From: an uncultured Collinsella sp.
GTDB lineage: Bacteria; Actinomycetota; Coriobacteriia; Coriobacteriales; Coriobacteriaceae
Length of the DNA: 64,000 bases
Assembly (NCBI GenBank): GCA_900549715.1
Contig: URPK01000001.1
Span: 1-64,000 of the forward strand
Direction: 5' to 3'
Shown in pieces: positions 18,214 through 26,301 of the stretch. Within the stretch, counting starts at the first letter, position 1. Every line of letters starts with the position of its first letter. The position numbers were made by a program, and so were the translations under genes. The notes beneath the pieces were generated by a model that was not told where the DNA came from, did no database searches, and saw only the letters and a list, made by a program, of their open reading frames with translations.

Positions 18214-18420
18214 GCTGGACAGTTAGTTCAGATACGTATAATTCCAGACCGCAGCAGGCGCATCCGGCGCTCGTTTTGGGGAAGAAAGGGGCTCAAAACT
18301 AGGGTTCGGTAGCCATCTGGGCTCGATTTGCGTGCAATGAGTCGCCAAAGAACCCTCTCCGGGGACCATAGCGCAGCTTTATCAGCATAGAAAAATACGT
18401 ATCTGAACTAACTGTCCAGC
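18214..18420. repeat. 207-bp MITE-like element with perfect 26-bp inverted ends
   Basis: Bases 18214-18239 (gctggacagttagttcag, then atacgtat) are the exact reverse complement of 18395-18420. The 155-bp interior has no open frame of note. Flanking bases show no clear target duplication. The shape fits a non-autonomous transposon or a long-hairpin noncoding element; the arms differ from the other long-arm elements in the window. Confidence 0.8.
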
Positions 18421-18464
18421 CGCCGTTGGAGAAAGGTGTTTTAGCTCTCCCGACCCCTCCACCA

Positions 18465-18568
18465 AGCTTTCCAACTTTCCACTTGACTTAACACCTAAGG
18501 TGGAAAGCTGGGTAGAAAGCTGGAAAGTTAAGTGGAAAGCTGGAAAGTTAGCTGGAAAGCTGGAAAGT
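18465..18568. repeat. 20-bp tandem repeat array of TGGAAAG boxes
   Basis: TGGAAAG (once TAGAAAG) starts at 18502, 18514, 18522, 18534, 18542, 18554 and 18562, with spacing 12, 8, 12, 8, 12, 8, which is a 20-bp period. Two boxes in reverse orientation (ctttccaactttcca, 18467-18481) precede them, so the region can also fold back on itself. It lies in the 720-bp gene-poor stretch 18129-18848; the rest, 18573-18776, is AT-rich with no recognised gene. Confidence 0.8.
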
Positions 18569-18776
18569 AAACGAAAGACGTGCCGTGTTAACTCAGAGGC
18601 TAGGAGGGGTTAATAATTATGAAAACCATACCAAGCGAAACAAAAAGACATCAATCTGGTTGGTAAAACACCGTCAATGAGCCGCGAGCCAACTAGCTGC
18701 GTAAATAAAACCTAAAGAACTGTTGCAAATTAATGGCAAATGCCCAGATAGCGAAATTGCGATTTTCAATTAACTG

Positions 18777-18819
18777 TTACGTGCAAACAGCAAAATGCTA
18801 CTATCTAACATGCACGTAA
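18777..18819 (+). promoter_or_regulatory. Palindromic operator-like site around a possible -10 box
   Basis: TTACGTGCA (18777-18785) and TGCACGTAA (18811-18819) form a perfect 9-bp inverted repeat. A TACTAT sequence at 18799-18804 between the arms could be a -10 element for the HTH gene starting at 18849. No good -35 box is seen, so the promoter call is tentative. Confidence 0.4.
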
Positions 18820-18848
18820 GAAAGCAGATTAACGGTTAAGGCTAAGAA

Positions 18849-19253
18849 GTGGCAGGTATGTCGGAAGCAACTAGGACTCGCACGCATGCGCCCGAGGTTA
18901 GGCAGCGCGCCGTCGAGGTCCTCCAAGAGGGGGTCGGTCATCGCGCCCTCGCCGCGGAGCTTGGCATTCCCCAGGCCACGGCTCGTCAGTGGGCCCGCGC
19001 GTATGCCGTAGGCGGTGCCGACGCCGTTCTCAACGCCGGTTCGCATCATCACACCTATTCGTACGAAGTTAAGCTCGCCGTGGTTAAGGACCGCTTGGAA
19101 AACGGCTTAACGGTTCGCGAAGCCATGATCAAGCACAAGATTCCCAGCGAGTCTTCGGTCAAGGCTTGGTGCCGCCAGTATCGCGACGGCGGCGCGGATG
19201 CGCTGGTCGACAGGCCGCGCGGTCGTAAACCACGCGTTAAAAAGGCGGAATAG
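18849..19253 (+). CDS. Solitary double helix-turn-helix protein, OrfA/transposase-derived
   Basis: This 134-residue protein carries two HTH units: HRALAAELGIPQATARQWAR (residues about 31-50) and a second one around LTVREAMIKHKIPSESSVKAW. Both resemble the N-terminal DNA-binding part of IS3/IS630-group OrfA proteins. It ends in a basic tail (RPRGRKPRVKKAE). No OrfB, no terminal repeats and no frameshift signal are present, and the gene has its own terminator. It may therefore be a domesticated DNA-binding protein or regulator rather than part of a live IS; this is inference. The start is taken as GTG 18849, with AAGG about 8 nt upstream; ATG 18858 is the alternative. Confidence 0.8.
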   Translation: MAGMSEATRTRTHAPEVRQRAVEVLQEGVGHRALAAELGIPQATARQWARAYAVGGADAVLNAGSHHHTYSYEVKLAVVKDRLENGLTVREAMIKHKIPSESSVKAWCRQYRDGGADALVDRPRGRKPRVKKAE

Positions 19254-19265
19254 CGAACGGGATGG

Positions 19266-19288
19266 TGCGCCCACAGGGGCGCATTTTT
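19266..19288 (+). terminator. Terminator after the HTH gene
   Basis: TGCGCCC (19266-19272) pairs with GGGCGCA (19277-19283), loop ACAG, followed by TTTTT. Confidence 0.85.
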
Positions 19289-19433
19289 CTTGCCGCCCCT
19301 CTGCTCCAATGCGGACGTGCCCTTACCCCGTACGTCTAAAACTCCCCAGTTGACCGAAAACCCGCCGCTGCTACTCCTTAATTGAGCTATAACGTTAAAC
19401 AATTGCAGCGTTTTGGCATGGGGGAGTGATGGT

Positions 19434-22316
19434 ATGACGCTACTGTATTTCCTTACCCTGTTTCCGCTGGTACCGGCGCTGGGCATGCTGCTCGCGCGCG
19501 GTGACCGCGCCCGCGATGCGGTGGGGCTCGTGGGCTCCGGCATTATTATGGCGGTGACAGTTGTAGTCGCCGTCATGTTTTTTGGCACGGGTCCGCAGAG
19601 CTTTGAGGTTGCCCCCGGCACCTCGCATGTGCTCTCGATCATCAGCTCCGCCATCGATGTCATCCTGTGCGTCGTCATCCTGTACAACGCGTTCAAATAT
19701 AGGAACGCGCTCACCACGGTGCTCGGCATAGTCCAGCTGGTGGGCTCGCTCGCCTTTGCAGCCATGACGCTGCCCGCGGCCGAAGCCGTCACGGCGACGC
19801 CGCTCTACCTGGACTACATGAGCGTGATCATGGTCCTCGCCATCGGCATCGTCGGCAGCCTTATCTGCGTGTATGCCTTGGGTTATATGAAGGACTTCCA
19901 GGCCCACGACGAGCACGAGGCCGCGCTGCGTGGGCAAACCGCGCCTGACCGTCGCCCGCAGTTTCTGGCGCTTATGTTCCTGTTCCTCTCGGCCATGTTC
20001 GTCATCGTGACGAGCGATAACCTGGAGTGGCTGTTCTGCGGCTGGGAAATCACCACCGTGTGTTCGTTCCTTATGATTGGCTACACGCGTACGCCCGAGG
20101 CCATCAAGAACGCCTTTACCCAAATCATCCTCAACATGCTGGGCGGCATCGCGTTTTTGGCCGGACTCATGTACCTGCACGTTAACGGCATGCCGCTGAC
20201 CATCTCGGGCATGATCGAGCTTTCCGGCACCGAAACCGCGCAGTCCGCGCTGCTGGTGATGCCGGTCATCCTGCTGTCGCTCGCCGCACTCACCAAGGCC
20301 GCACAGATGCCGTTCCACACCTGGCTGCTGGGTGCCATGGTTGCCCCCACGCCCACGAGCGCCCTGCTGCACTCGTCAACCATGGTTAAAGCCGGCGTGT
20401 TCCTGATGGTCAAGCTGAGCCCGCTCTATGCCATCTATCCCGTGACGGGCTTTATGGTCACAAGTGTGGGCGCCATCACGTTTTTGCTGGCAGCCCTTAT
20501 GGCGATCTCGCAGAGCAACGCCAAACGCGTGCTCGCGTACTCCACCATTTCCAACTTGGGCCTCATCAGCGCCTGCCTGGGTGTCGGCGCGCCCGAGGCC
20601 GTGTGGGCCGCCATCTTCCTGATCCTGTTCCACACGGTGGCAAAGTCGCTGCTGTTCCTGTGCGTGGGCACGGCCGAGCATCATATCGGCAGCCGCGATA
20701 TCGAGGACATGGACGGTATGTTCAGCCGCATGCCGCACCTGACGCGCCTGATGATGCTGGGTATCATGGGCATGTTTGTGGCGCCGTTTGGCATGCTCGT
20801 GTCCAAGTGGGGCGCCCTGGTGGCGTTTGCACAGACCGGCAACGTGCTCATGATCATGGTGCTTGCCTTTGGCTCGGCCGCGACGTTTTACTTCTGGGGC
20901 AAGTGGCTTGCTAAGCTTTCGGGCGTCGATCCCACGGCTCAAAACGTGGAGGGCAATGTTCACAAGACCGAGTGGATAGCGCTCAACACCATCGCCGCGC
21001 TGCTGATTCTGTGCTGCGTGGCGTTTCCGGTTATCTCGAGCGGTCTGGTGTCGCCTTACTTGGCCATGGTGTTTGGCCGCGTGCCGTACGTTATTGGCAA
21101 GGACGCCATGTATCTGATGGTGGTTATCGTGGCTTTTATCGCCGTGGTGCTGCTGACGTCATTCCGCGTGAGCAACAAACCGCACGTCAACGTGTACCTT
21201 TCGGGCGTGGGAACCGACAAATATCGCCATTTCCGCGGCTCGATGGGACACGAGGTGAAGGCCGAAAAGCGCAATTGGTACTCGGAGGACGCCCTTGGCG
21301 AGAAGCGTATTGGCCCCGCGGGTAGCGTCGTATGCTGCAGCATTATCTTGTTTGCGCTGCTGTGTTGCGCGTGGATTGGGCCCGAGCGACTTGCCATGAG
21401 TGCGCCCTCGGTGCTGCGCGGCAAGTATTTCGAAGGCTCGGGTGTCGTGGGCATATTTATTGGCACCGTGGCGTTTGCCTTGCTGGCGCCTTTGGTTGGT
21501 GGCCTGATCGACGGCCTTGACCGTAAGCTTTCGGCTCGCATGCAGGGCCGCGTGGGCCCGCGCTTGCTGCAGCCCTTCTACGATGTTGCCAAGCTGCTGC
21601 GCAAGGCCCCCGCCAGCGTAAACACCATGGACGACACCTATATGGCGTGCGCGCTCATCTTTACCGTGGTGGGCGGCGGCATCTTTGTGTCGGGCTCCAA
21701 CACACTGCTGTGCGCTTTTATGGTGACGCTCGCCGCGATCTTTGTGGTGTTGGCGTCCGCCTCGACGCAAAGCCCGTTTGCCCAGGTTGGCGCCGATCGT
21801 GAGCTGCTGCAGGTTATGAGTTACGAGCCCGCCGTTCTGCTGATGAGCGTGGGCCTGTACCTTGCTACCGACAGCTTCGATTCCATTGCCGTGACGGGGC
21901 AGCCAGCCCCCATCATCGTGTACAGTGCGCCCATTTTCCTGGCGCTGCTTGCGGTGCTCACCATCAAGCTACGCAAGTCGCCGTTCGACCTTTCGTACTC
22001 GCATCACGCGCATCAGGAGATTGTCCAGGGCGTCTCCACCGAGATGAGCGGCGGTACGCTGGCCAAGATGACCCTTATGCACTGGTGCGAGACCGTGCTG
22101 TTTTTGATGTGGGTGGGCATGTTCTTTGTTTGGGACAACCCGGTGAGCTGGGTGGTCGCCCTGGTCGTGATGGTCGCGACGTACTTTGTCGAGGTGCTGA
22201 TCGACAACACCTTCGCCCGTAGCACCTGGCGCAGCTGCTTTAAGCTCGGCTGGGGCGTGGCGCTGGTGTTTGGCCTGCTCAACCTTATGCCCATCCTCGT
22301 CGACGTGTTTATTTAG
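19434..22316 (+). CDS. Ech-type hydrogenase membrane subunits A and B fused (NuoL-like + NuoH-like)
   Basis: This 960-residue membrane protein joins two subunits that are normally separate. Residues 1 to about 620 match the antiporter-like subunit (EchA/HyfB/NuoL), with the typical stretch HTWLLGAMVAPTPTSALLHS and many membrane helices. From about 665 to the end it matches EchB/NuoH, including ARMQGRVGPRLLQPFYDVAK and SPFDLSYSHHAHQEIVQG. A cytoplasmic-type linker (near residues 578-632) joins them. The first part would move protons or sodium; the second anchors the peripheral arm. It is the first gene of a six-subunit operon compressed into five genes. GGGGGAG (19420-19426) is 7 nt before ATG 19434. 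I see no stop or frameshift in the join, so the fusion is in the sequence as given. Confidence 0.93.
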   Translation: MTLLYFLTLFPLVPALGMLLARGDRARDAVGLVGSGIIMAVTVVVAVMFFGTGPQSFEVAPGTSHVLSIISSAIDVILCVVILYNAFKYRNALTTVLGIVQLVGSLAFAAMTLPAAEAVTATPLYLDYMSVIMVLAIGIVGSLICVYALGYMKDFQAHDEHEAALRGQTAPDRRPQFLALMFLFLSAMFVIVTSDNLEWLFCGWEITTVCSFLMIGYTRTPEAIKNAFTQIILNMLGGIAFLAGLMYLHVNGMPLTISGMIELSGTETAQSALLVMPVILLSLAALTKAAQMPFHTWLLGAMVAPTPTSALLHSSTMVKAGVFLMVKLSPLYAIYPVTGFMVTSVGAITFLLAALMAISQSNAKRVLAYSTISNLGLISACLGVGAPEAVWAAIFLILFHTVAKSLLFLCVGTAEHHIGSRDIEDMDGMFSRMPHLTRLMMLGIMGMFVAPFGMLVSKWGALVAFAQTGNVLMIMVLAFGSAATFYFWGKWLAKLSGVDPTAQNVEGNVHKTEWIALNTIAALLILCCVAFPVISSGLVSPYLAMVFGRVPYVIGKDAMYLMVVIVAFIAVVLLTSFRVSNKPHVNVYLSGVGTDKYRHFRGSMGHEVKAEKRNWYSEDALGEKRIGPAGSVVCCSIILFALLCCAWIGPERLAMSAPSVLRGKYFEGSGVVGIFIGTVAFALLAPLVGGLIDGLDRKLSARMQGRVGPRLLQPFYDVAKLLRKAPASVNTMDDTYMACALIFTVVGGGIFVSGSNTLLCAFMVTLAAIFVVLASASTQSPFAQVGADRELLQVMSYEPAVLLMSVGLYLATDSFDSIAVTGQPAPIIVYSAPIFLALLAVLTIKLRKSPFDLSYSHHAHQEIVQGVSTEMSGGTLAKMTLMHWCETVLFLMWVGMFFVWDNPVSWVVALVVMVATYFVEVLIDNTFARSTWRSCFKLGWGVALVFGLLNLMPILVDVFI

Positions 22317-22328
22317 GAGGCGGCATCC

Positions 22329-22946
22329 ATGGGTAACAAAATGTCGCGCTCGCCGTGGGTCATTCATTACGACGGCTCGAGCTGCAACGGATGCGATATC
22401 GAGGTGCTGGCCTCGCTCACGCCGCTGTTCGATGCGGAACGCTTTGGCGTGGTCAATACCGGCAACCCCAAGCATGCGGATATCTTTTTGGTGACGGGCT
22501 CGGTCAACGCTCAGAACCTGCCCGTCGTGCGCCAGATCTACAACCAGATGCTCGAGCCCAAGTGCGTGGTGGCCTGCGGCATCTGCGCGTGTTCGGGCGG
22601 CGTATTCCGCGATGCCTATAACGTGATCGGCGGCGTGGATCGCGCGATTCCCGTGGACGTGTACGCGCCCGGGTGTGCCATTCGCCCCGAGACCGTGATC
22701 GACGCCATCGTGGAGGCGTGCGGCATCCTGGACCAGAAGGAGGCCGTGATGCGCGCCGGCGGCGATCCACTTACCGTGGGCGGTTCCACTACCTGGGACG
22801 GTGGCGTTGAGCTGGGCGAGGACGGGTTTGTGGCTGCAGGGGCCGGGACTGACGGTGCCGGTGACGCGCATGCCGGGAAGCCTGCTGCGCCCGCCGCTGG
22901 CGACGCACCTGCTGAGGCTCCTGCCGCTGCAAAGGAGGCCGAGTAA
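22329..22946 (+). CDS. echC: Ech-type hydrogenase small subunit (EchC/NuoB-like)
   Basis: This 205-residue protein is the NuoB/HyfI-type small subunit that holds the [4Fe-4S] cluster next to the catalytic site. Cluster cysteines are visible in SSCNGCDIEV, CGICACSGG and YAPGCAIRPE. From about residue 160 the protein continues into an alanine/proline/glycine-rich tail (AGKPAAPAAGDAPAEAPAAA) that the family usually lacks. AGGAGG lies upstream of ATG 22329, overlapping the end of the fused membrane subunit. The TAA overlaps the ATG of the next gene by one base, a sign of coupled translation. Confidence 0.93.
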   Translation: MGNKMSRSPWVIHYDGSSCNGCDIEVLASLTPLFDAERFGVVNTGNPKHADIFLVTGSVNAQNLPVVRQIYNQMLEPKCVVACGICACSGGVFRDAYNVIGGVDRAIPVDVYAPGCAIRPETVIDAIVEACGILDQKEAVMRAGGDPLTVGGSTTWDGGVELGEDGFVAAGAGTDGAGDAHAGKPAAPAAGDAPAEAPAAAKEAE

Positions 22947-23662
22947 TGCAAGAGGCAATCTATACCACCGTCGGGATCGACGAGCTCCTGTCGCATGTCC
23001 AGGCGCTCAAGGGCGCCGGTGCCCGCTTTGTGCAAATGCACGCCGAGCGCAACGTCGACGACGGCACGTATCGCTTGGTCTATACGTTTATCAACGTTCA
23101 TGCTGCTCAGGAGCATATTGCGCAGGGCGGTAGCTATGCGATCGAGAACCTGGTGGTTGAGGGAATTGATCGGCACCAGGAGATTCCGTCCATCAGCTCG
23201 TACTATCCGGCGGTATTCCCGTTTGAAAACGAAGCGCACGACCTATTCGGTCTTGCCATCACCGATATGCAGATCGACTTTAAGGGCTTTTTCTACCAGG
23301 TCTCGACTGCCGAGCCCATGAGCGTTATCACGCCCGAGGTGAAGGCCGCGCGCGAGAAGGCCATGAAAGTCCGCGCGGCTGCCGAGGCCAAGGCGCGCAA
23401 GGCCGCTGCCGAGAAGGCCGCCGCGGCTACGGCTGCTGCGGGGGAGAGCGCTGCGAGCGCCGGCGATGCCGCGGGCGCCGCTGCTCAGCCCACTGCGGCT
23501 GCCGGCTCCGATGCTCAGCACGATGAAGCCGCTGCGAAGGCCGCGCTCAAGGCCGCCGAGATGGAGGCAAAGCTCGCCGCCATGGATCCCGAGAAAGCGG
23601 CCAAGGTCCGCGCGGCGTTTGCCGCCAAGGCCGCCCGCGATAAGCAGAAAAAGGAGGCGTAA
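22946..23662 (+). CDS. echD: Ech-type hydrogenase subunit (EchD/NuoC-like) with Ala/Lys-rich tail
   Basis: Residues 1 to about 120 form the NuoC/HycE-N-like domain; the conserved patch FPFENEAHDLFGL is the usual signature. The other half (about 120-238) is a low-complexity tail of alanine, lysine and glutamate (KARKAAAEKAAAATAAAGES) that probably forms long helices. Normal EchD is close to 120 residues, so the tail nearly doubles it. The ATG overlaps the previous stop (TAATG), with AAAGGAGG as ribosome site. It would join the peripheral arm next to the large subunit. Confidence 0.9.
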   Translation: MQEAIYTTVGIDELLSHVQALKGAGARFVQMHAERNVDDGTYRLVYTFINVHAAQEHIAQGGSYAIENLVVEGIDRHQEIPSISSYYPAVFPFENEAHDLFGLAITDMQIDFKGFFYQVSTAEPMSVITPEVKAAREKAMKVRAAAEAKARKAAAEKAAAATAAAGESAASAGDAAGAAAQPTAAAGSDAQHDEAAAKAALKAAEMEAKLAAMDPEKAAKVRAAFAAKAARDKQKKEA

Positions 23663-23667
23663 GGTCC

Positions 23668-24756
23668 ATGGCACATCGCTCCGTTATTCCGTTTGGCCCG
23701 CAGCACCCGGTGCTGCCCGAGCCGCTTCATCTGGACCTAGTGATCGAGGACGACCGCGTCATCGAGGCAATTCCGCAGATCGGCTTTGTGCACCGCGGAC
23801 TCGAGAAGCTCACCGAAAAGCGCGATATGCACCAGTTTGGCTATATCGCCGAGCGCATCTGCGGCATCTGCGCCGTGGGCCACAGCTACGGCTATGCCAG
23901 CGCCTGCGAGTGCATGCTCGGCATCGAGGTGCCCGGGCGCGTGCAGTATATCCGCACCATTCTGCATGAGCTTTCGCGCATCCACTCGCACCTGCTGTGG
24001 CTGGGCTTGCTCGCCGACGCCTTTGGCTTCGAGGCGTTGTTCTATCGTTCGTGGACGCTGCGCGAGCAGATTCTCAAGATCTTTGAGAGCACGTGCGGTG
24101 GTCGCGTGATTCTGTCGATCAACGAGATCGGCGGCCTTAAGCACGACATTGAGGACTCCGAGCTGGCCGGCATTGTCCAGACGCTCGACGCCATGTGCCC
24201 CGACTACGAGGCCCTGGTGCATACGTTTTTGGACGACGACAGCTGTGGCGAGCGTCTGCATGGCGTGGGCGTGATCAGCAAGAAAGACGCGCTGGAGCTT
24301 TCGATGGTCGGTCCGTTTGGGCGCGCCTCGGGCGTGGATTACGACGTGCGCATGTTTGGCGACGGCGCCTATGCGGATCTGGCCGCGTTTGAGCCCATCG
24401 TGGCGACCGACGGCGACTGCTATGCCCGCTGCCAAGTGCGTTGTGCCGAGGTCACGCAGGCCATGGACATCATTAAGGAGCTTGCGGGCAAGATTCCGCA
24501 CGACGGTATCGGTGGGCGCACCAAGCTTACGCCGGCCGACGGCGCGCGCGGCGAGGTTGTGATTGAGCAGCCGCGCGGCGAGGCGTACTACTATGTGCGC
24601 GGCAACGGCACCAAGAACCTGGACCGCTTCCGCGTGCGCACGCCGACGTCGCAGAACCTGGCGGGTCTGACGCATGCGCTGCAGGGCGTGCTCCTTGCCA
24701 ACGTGCCCATGATCATCCTGACCATCGACCCCTGCATTAGCTGCACGGAAAGGTAG
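23668..24756 (+). CDS. echE: Ech-type [NiFe] hydrogenase large subunit (EchE/NuoD-like)
   Basis: This 362-residue protein is the catalytic subunit. It keeps both nickel-binding CxxC pairs: RICGIC (Cys65, Cys68) near the N-terminus and DPCISC (Cys356, Cys359) near the C-terminus. This separates it from the NuoD subunit of complex I, which has lost them. The reaction expected is proton reduction to H2 with electrons from ferredoxin, or the reverse. Only three residues (TER) follow the last cysteine, so there is no long C-terminal extension of the kind removed during maturation of many other hydrogenases. No maturation (hyp) genes are in the window. Confidence 0.95.
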   Translation: MAHRSVIPFGPQHPVLPEPLHLDLVIEDDRVIEAIPQIGFVHRGLEKLTEKRDMHQFGYIAERICGICAVGHSYGYASACECMLGIEVPGRVQYIRTILHELSRIHSHLLWLGLLADAFGFEALFYRSWTLREQILKIFESTCGGRVILSINEIGGLKHDIEDSELAGIVQTLDAMCPDYEALVHTFLDDDSCGERLHGVGVISKKDALELSMVGPFGRASGVDYDVRMFGDGAYADLAAFEPIVATDGDCYARCQVRCAEVTQAMDIIKELAGKIPHDGIGGRTKLTPADGARGEVVIEQPRGEAYYYVRGNGTKNLDRFRVRTPTSQNLAGLTHALQGVLLANVPMIILTIDPCISCTER

Positions 24757-24763
24757 GCGCGGC

Positions 24764-25105
24764 ATGAGTTTACTGACATTTGCCAAGACGGCCTTGGGTT
24801 CTATGGTCAAGCAGCCGGTAACGGTGTGCTATCCGCAGGAGAAGCTGACGGCGCCCGAGCGCTTGCGCGGGCATATCGTCAACGACATGGACGTGTGCAT
24901 CTGCTGCGGCATGTGCGCGCGGCGTTGCCCGGCGGGCGCGCTCGCGGTCGATCGCAAGGGCGGAACGTGGTCGATCGACCCGTACGCCTGCGTGGTGTGC
25001 GGCGAGTGCATCGAGAGCTGCCCCAAGCACTGCTTGACTATGGACACCGCCCGTACTCCAGTTGCGGCGGATAAGACTCCCACGGTAGAAACCAAACCGG
25101 AATAG
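24764..25105 (+). CDS. echF: Ech-type hydrogenase ferredoxin-like subunit (EchF/NuoI-like)
   Basis: This 113-residue protein has two [4Fe-4S] motifs, CICCGMCARRC(P) near residue 44 and CVVCGECIESC(P) near residue 75, as in EchF and NuoI. It would pass electrons from soluble ferredoxin to the small subunit. It starts 7 nt after the large-subunit gene and is the last gene of the operon. The C-terminal 20 residues are polar and not conserved-looking. Confidence 0.93.
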   Translation: MSLLTFAKTALGSMVKQPVTVCYPQEKLTAPERLRGHIVNDMDVCICCGMCARRCPAGALAVDRKGGTWSIDPYACVVCGECIESCPKHCLTMDTARTPVAADKTPTVETKPE

Positions 25106-25115
25106 AGCTGGAATA

Positions 25116-25149
25116 GGGGCCGGTGGGGCAAAAATGCCCCACCGGCCCC
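25116..25149 (+). terminator. Perfect 15-bp hairpin at the end of the Ech operon
   Basis: GGGGCCGGTGGGGCA (25116-25130) and TGCCCCACCGGCCCC (25135-25149) pair perfectly around AAAA, 10 nt after the stop. No T-run follows, so it is not a classical rho-independent terminator. It may still stop transcription or protect the mRNA end. Confidence 0.5.
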
Positions 25150-25202
25150 GCGCGAACGCGTGTGCGGGCCGCCACGCGACCCGTCCAGCCCGAAAATGAC
25201 CC

Positions 25203-25370
25203 GCCTGCCACGAAATGGGCCCATCTACTACTTTTGGGCGCCAACCCCCAACCACGGCAAAAAATGTGAAAACAAAACCGCAGGTAGAACGTCTGCGATT
25301 TTGCATGAAAAGCGGGTATGGTCGGGGGTATCGAGTCAAACGTAGTAGATGGGCCCATTTCGTGGCGGGC
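25203..25370. repeat. Long-arm inverted-repeat element, 29-bp arms
   Basis: Bases 25203-25231 (containing cgaaatgggcccatctac) and 25342-25370 are inverted copies with one mismatch. The interior has no gene. It lies in the 566-bp noncoding stretch between the Ech operon and the convergent response-regulator gene. An 18-bp motif inside (25274-25291, aaaaccgcaggtagaacg) recurs inverted at 25530-25547, in the next element, so the two elements are linked. Confidence 0.8.
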
Positions 25371-25458
25371 GCCGTCAGCCGATCTCCGCGGGCGGAAGAA
25401 AGCAGATCATTTTGGTCTCGCAAGGCTTGCGGAGGCACTCGCGCAGGGCCGCCCGAAC

Positions 25459-25610
25459 AAAACTATGCCGGTTTACTACGATGAACTCGACATTCCCGAC
25501 CATGACTGCATTTTTCTAAATATCGCAAGCGTTCTACCTGCGGTTTTGGAAGCGTGCAATTTGCCGTGGTCGAAGGTAGGCGATTCATCGTAGTAAACCG
25601 GCATAGTTTT
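25459..25610. repeat. Long-arm inverted-repeat element, perfect 27-bp arms
   Basis: Bases 25459-25485 (aaaactatgccggtttact, then acgatgaa) are the exact reverse complement of 25584-25610. The interior carries the inverted partner of the 18-bp motif of the preceding element. No coding sequence of credible length is present. Confidence 0.8.
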
Positions 25611-25671
25611 GAAATGGCATTAAATCGATAGCAGCCATTTTGCTATGCCGGGGTGGTCGGTTGTTGGGCAA

Positions 25672-26301
25672 TTACCCTCGCAGGTAGGCGATGGCGATCT
25701 GCGTGCGGTTGCGTAGGCCCATTTTGGCAAGGATCGAGCTGATGTGGTTGCGTACGGTGCCTTCGCCCATGTAAGCGGCGGCGGCAATCTCCTTGTTATC
25801 GAGGCCGCGGGCGATGAGCTCGGCGACTTCGAACTCACGGTCGGTCAGGCTGGCAAAGGCGGCGGGTCGGCGAGGCGTGCTGGCATCGGCGCCTGTCCCG
25901 TCAAAATCGATGTCCTCGATCGCCTTGCCCTCGAGCACGCGTTTGCCGTCCATGACCTGCGCCAGTGCCGGTGGAATGGCGGCGACATCGGTTTTGATCA
26001 GGTAGCCGCGGGCGCCCAGTTTGAGCGCCGACACAATGTACTCGTCATCCGAGAATGTTGTCAGAAACACCACGCGCGCCGCAGGGTCGCGCTCGAGGAT
26101 CTCGCGTGCCGCCGAAAGGCCGTCGCGCCCCGGCATCTGGATGTCGAGTAGCGCGATATCGGGCGCGTGCTCGGCGTAGAGCGCGACCGCGTCGTCGCCA
26201 TTGGCGCCGGTACCCACCACCTCGATCTGCGGCTGTGCGCCCAGGATAATCTTGAGCGAATCGACCACCAAACGGTCGTCGTCGACAACTATGAGCCTCA
26301 T
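25672..26301 (-). CDS. NarL/LuxR-family response regulator
   Basis: This 209-residue protein has a receiver domain (VVDDD acidic pocket at residues 6-9, phosphorylation site Asp53 in LLDIQMPG, switch residues FLTTFSDDEY) and a C-terminal LuxR helix-turn-helix (LTDREFEVAELIARGLDNKE, then GTVRNHISSIL). It would bind DNA when phosphorylated by the kinase encoded directly upstream; the ATG overlaps the kinase stop by four bases (ATGA). The pair is divergent from an ABC-2 exporter, the most likely target by position. Confidence 0.95.
   Translation of the reverse strand: MRLIVVDDDRLVVDSLKIILGAQPQIEVVGTGANGDDAVALYAEHAPDIALLDIQMPGRDGLSAAREILERDPAARVVFLTTFSDDEYIVSALKLGARGYLIKTDVAAIPPALAQVMDGKRVLEGKAIEDIDFDGTGADASTPRRPAAFASLTDREFEVAELIARGLDNKEIAAAAYMGEGTVRNHISSILAKMGLRNRTQIAIAYLRG

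Noticed and set aside
18465..18568. CRISPR array or coding repeat
   Set aside because: Unit of 20 bp without unique spacers, and the frame is not open.
18849..19253. Complete insertion sequence
   Set aside because: No OrfB, no terminal inverted repeats, and a terminator directly after the gene.
25116..25149. Classical rho-independent terminator
   Set aside because: The stem is perfect but no T-run follows; listed with reduced confidence.
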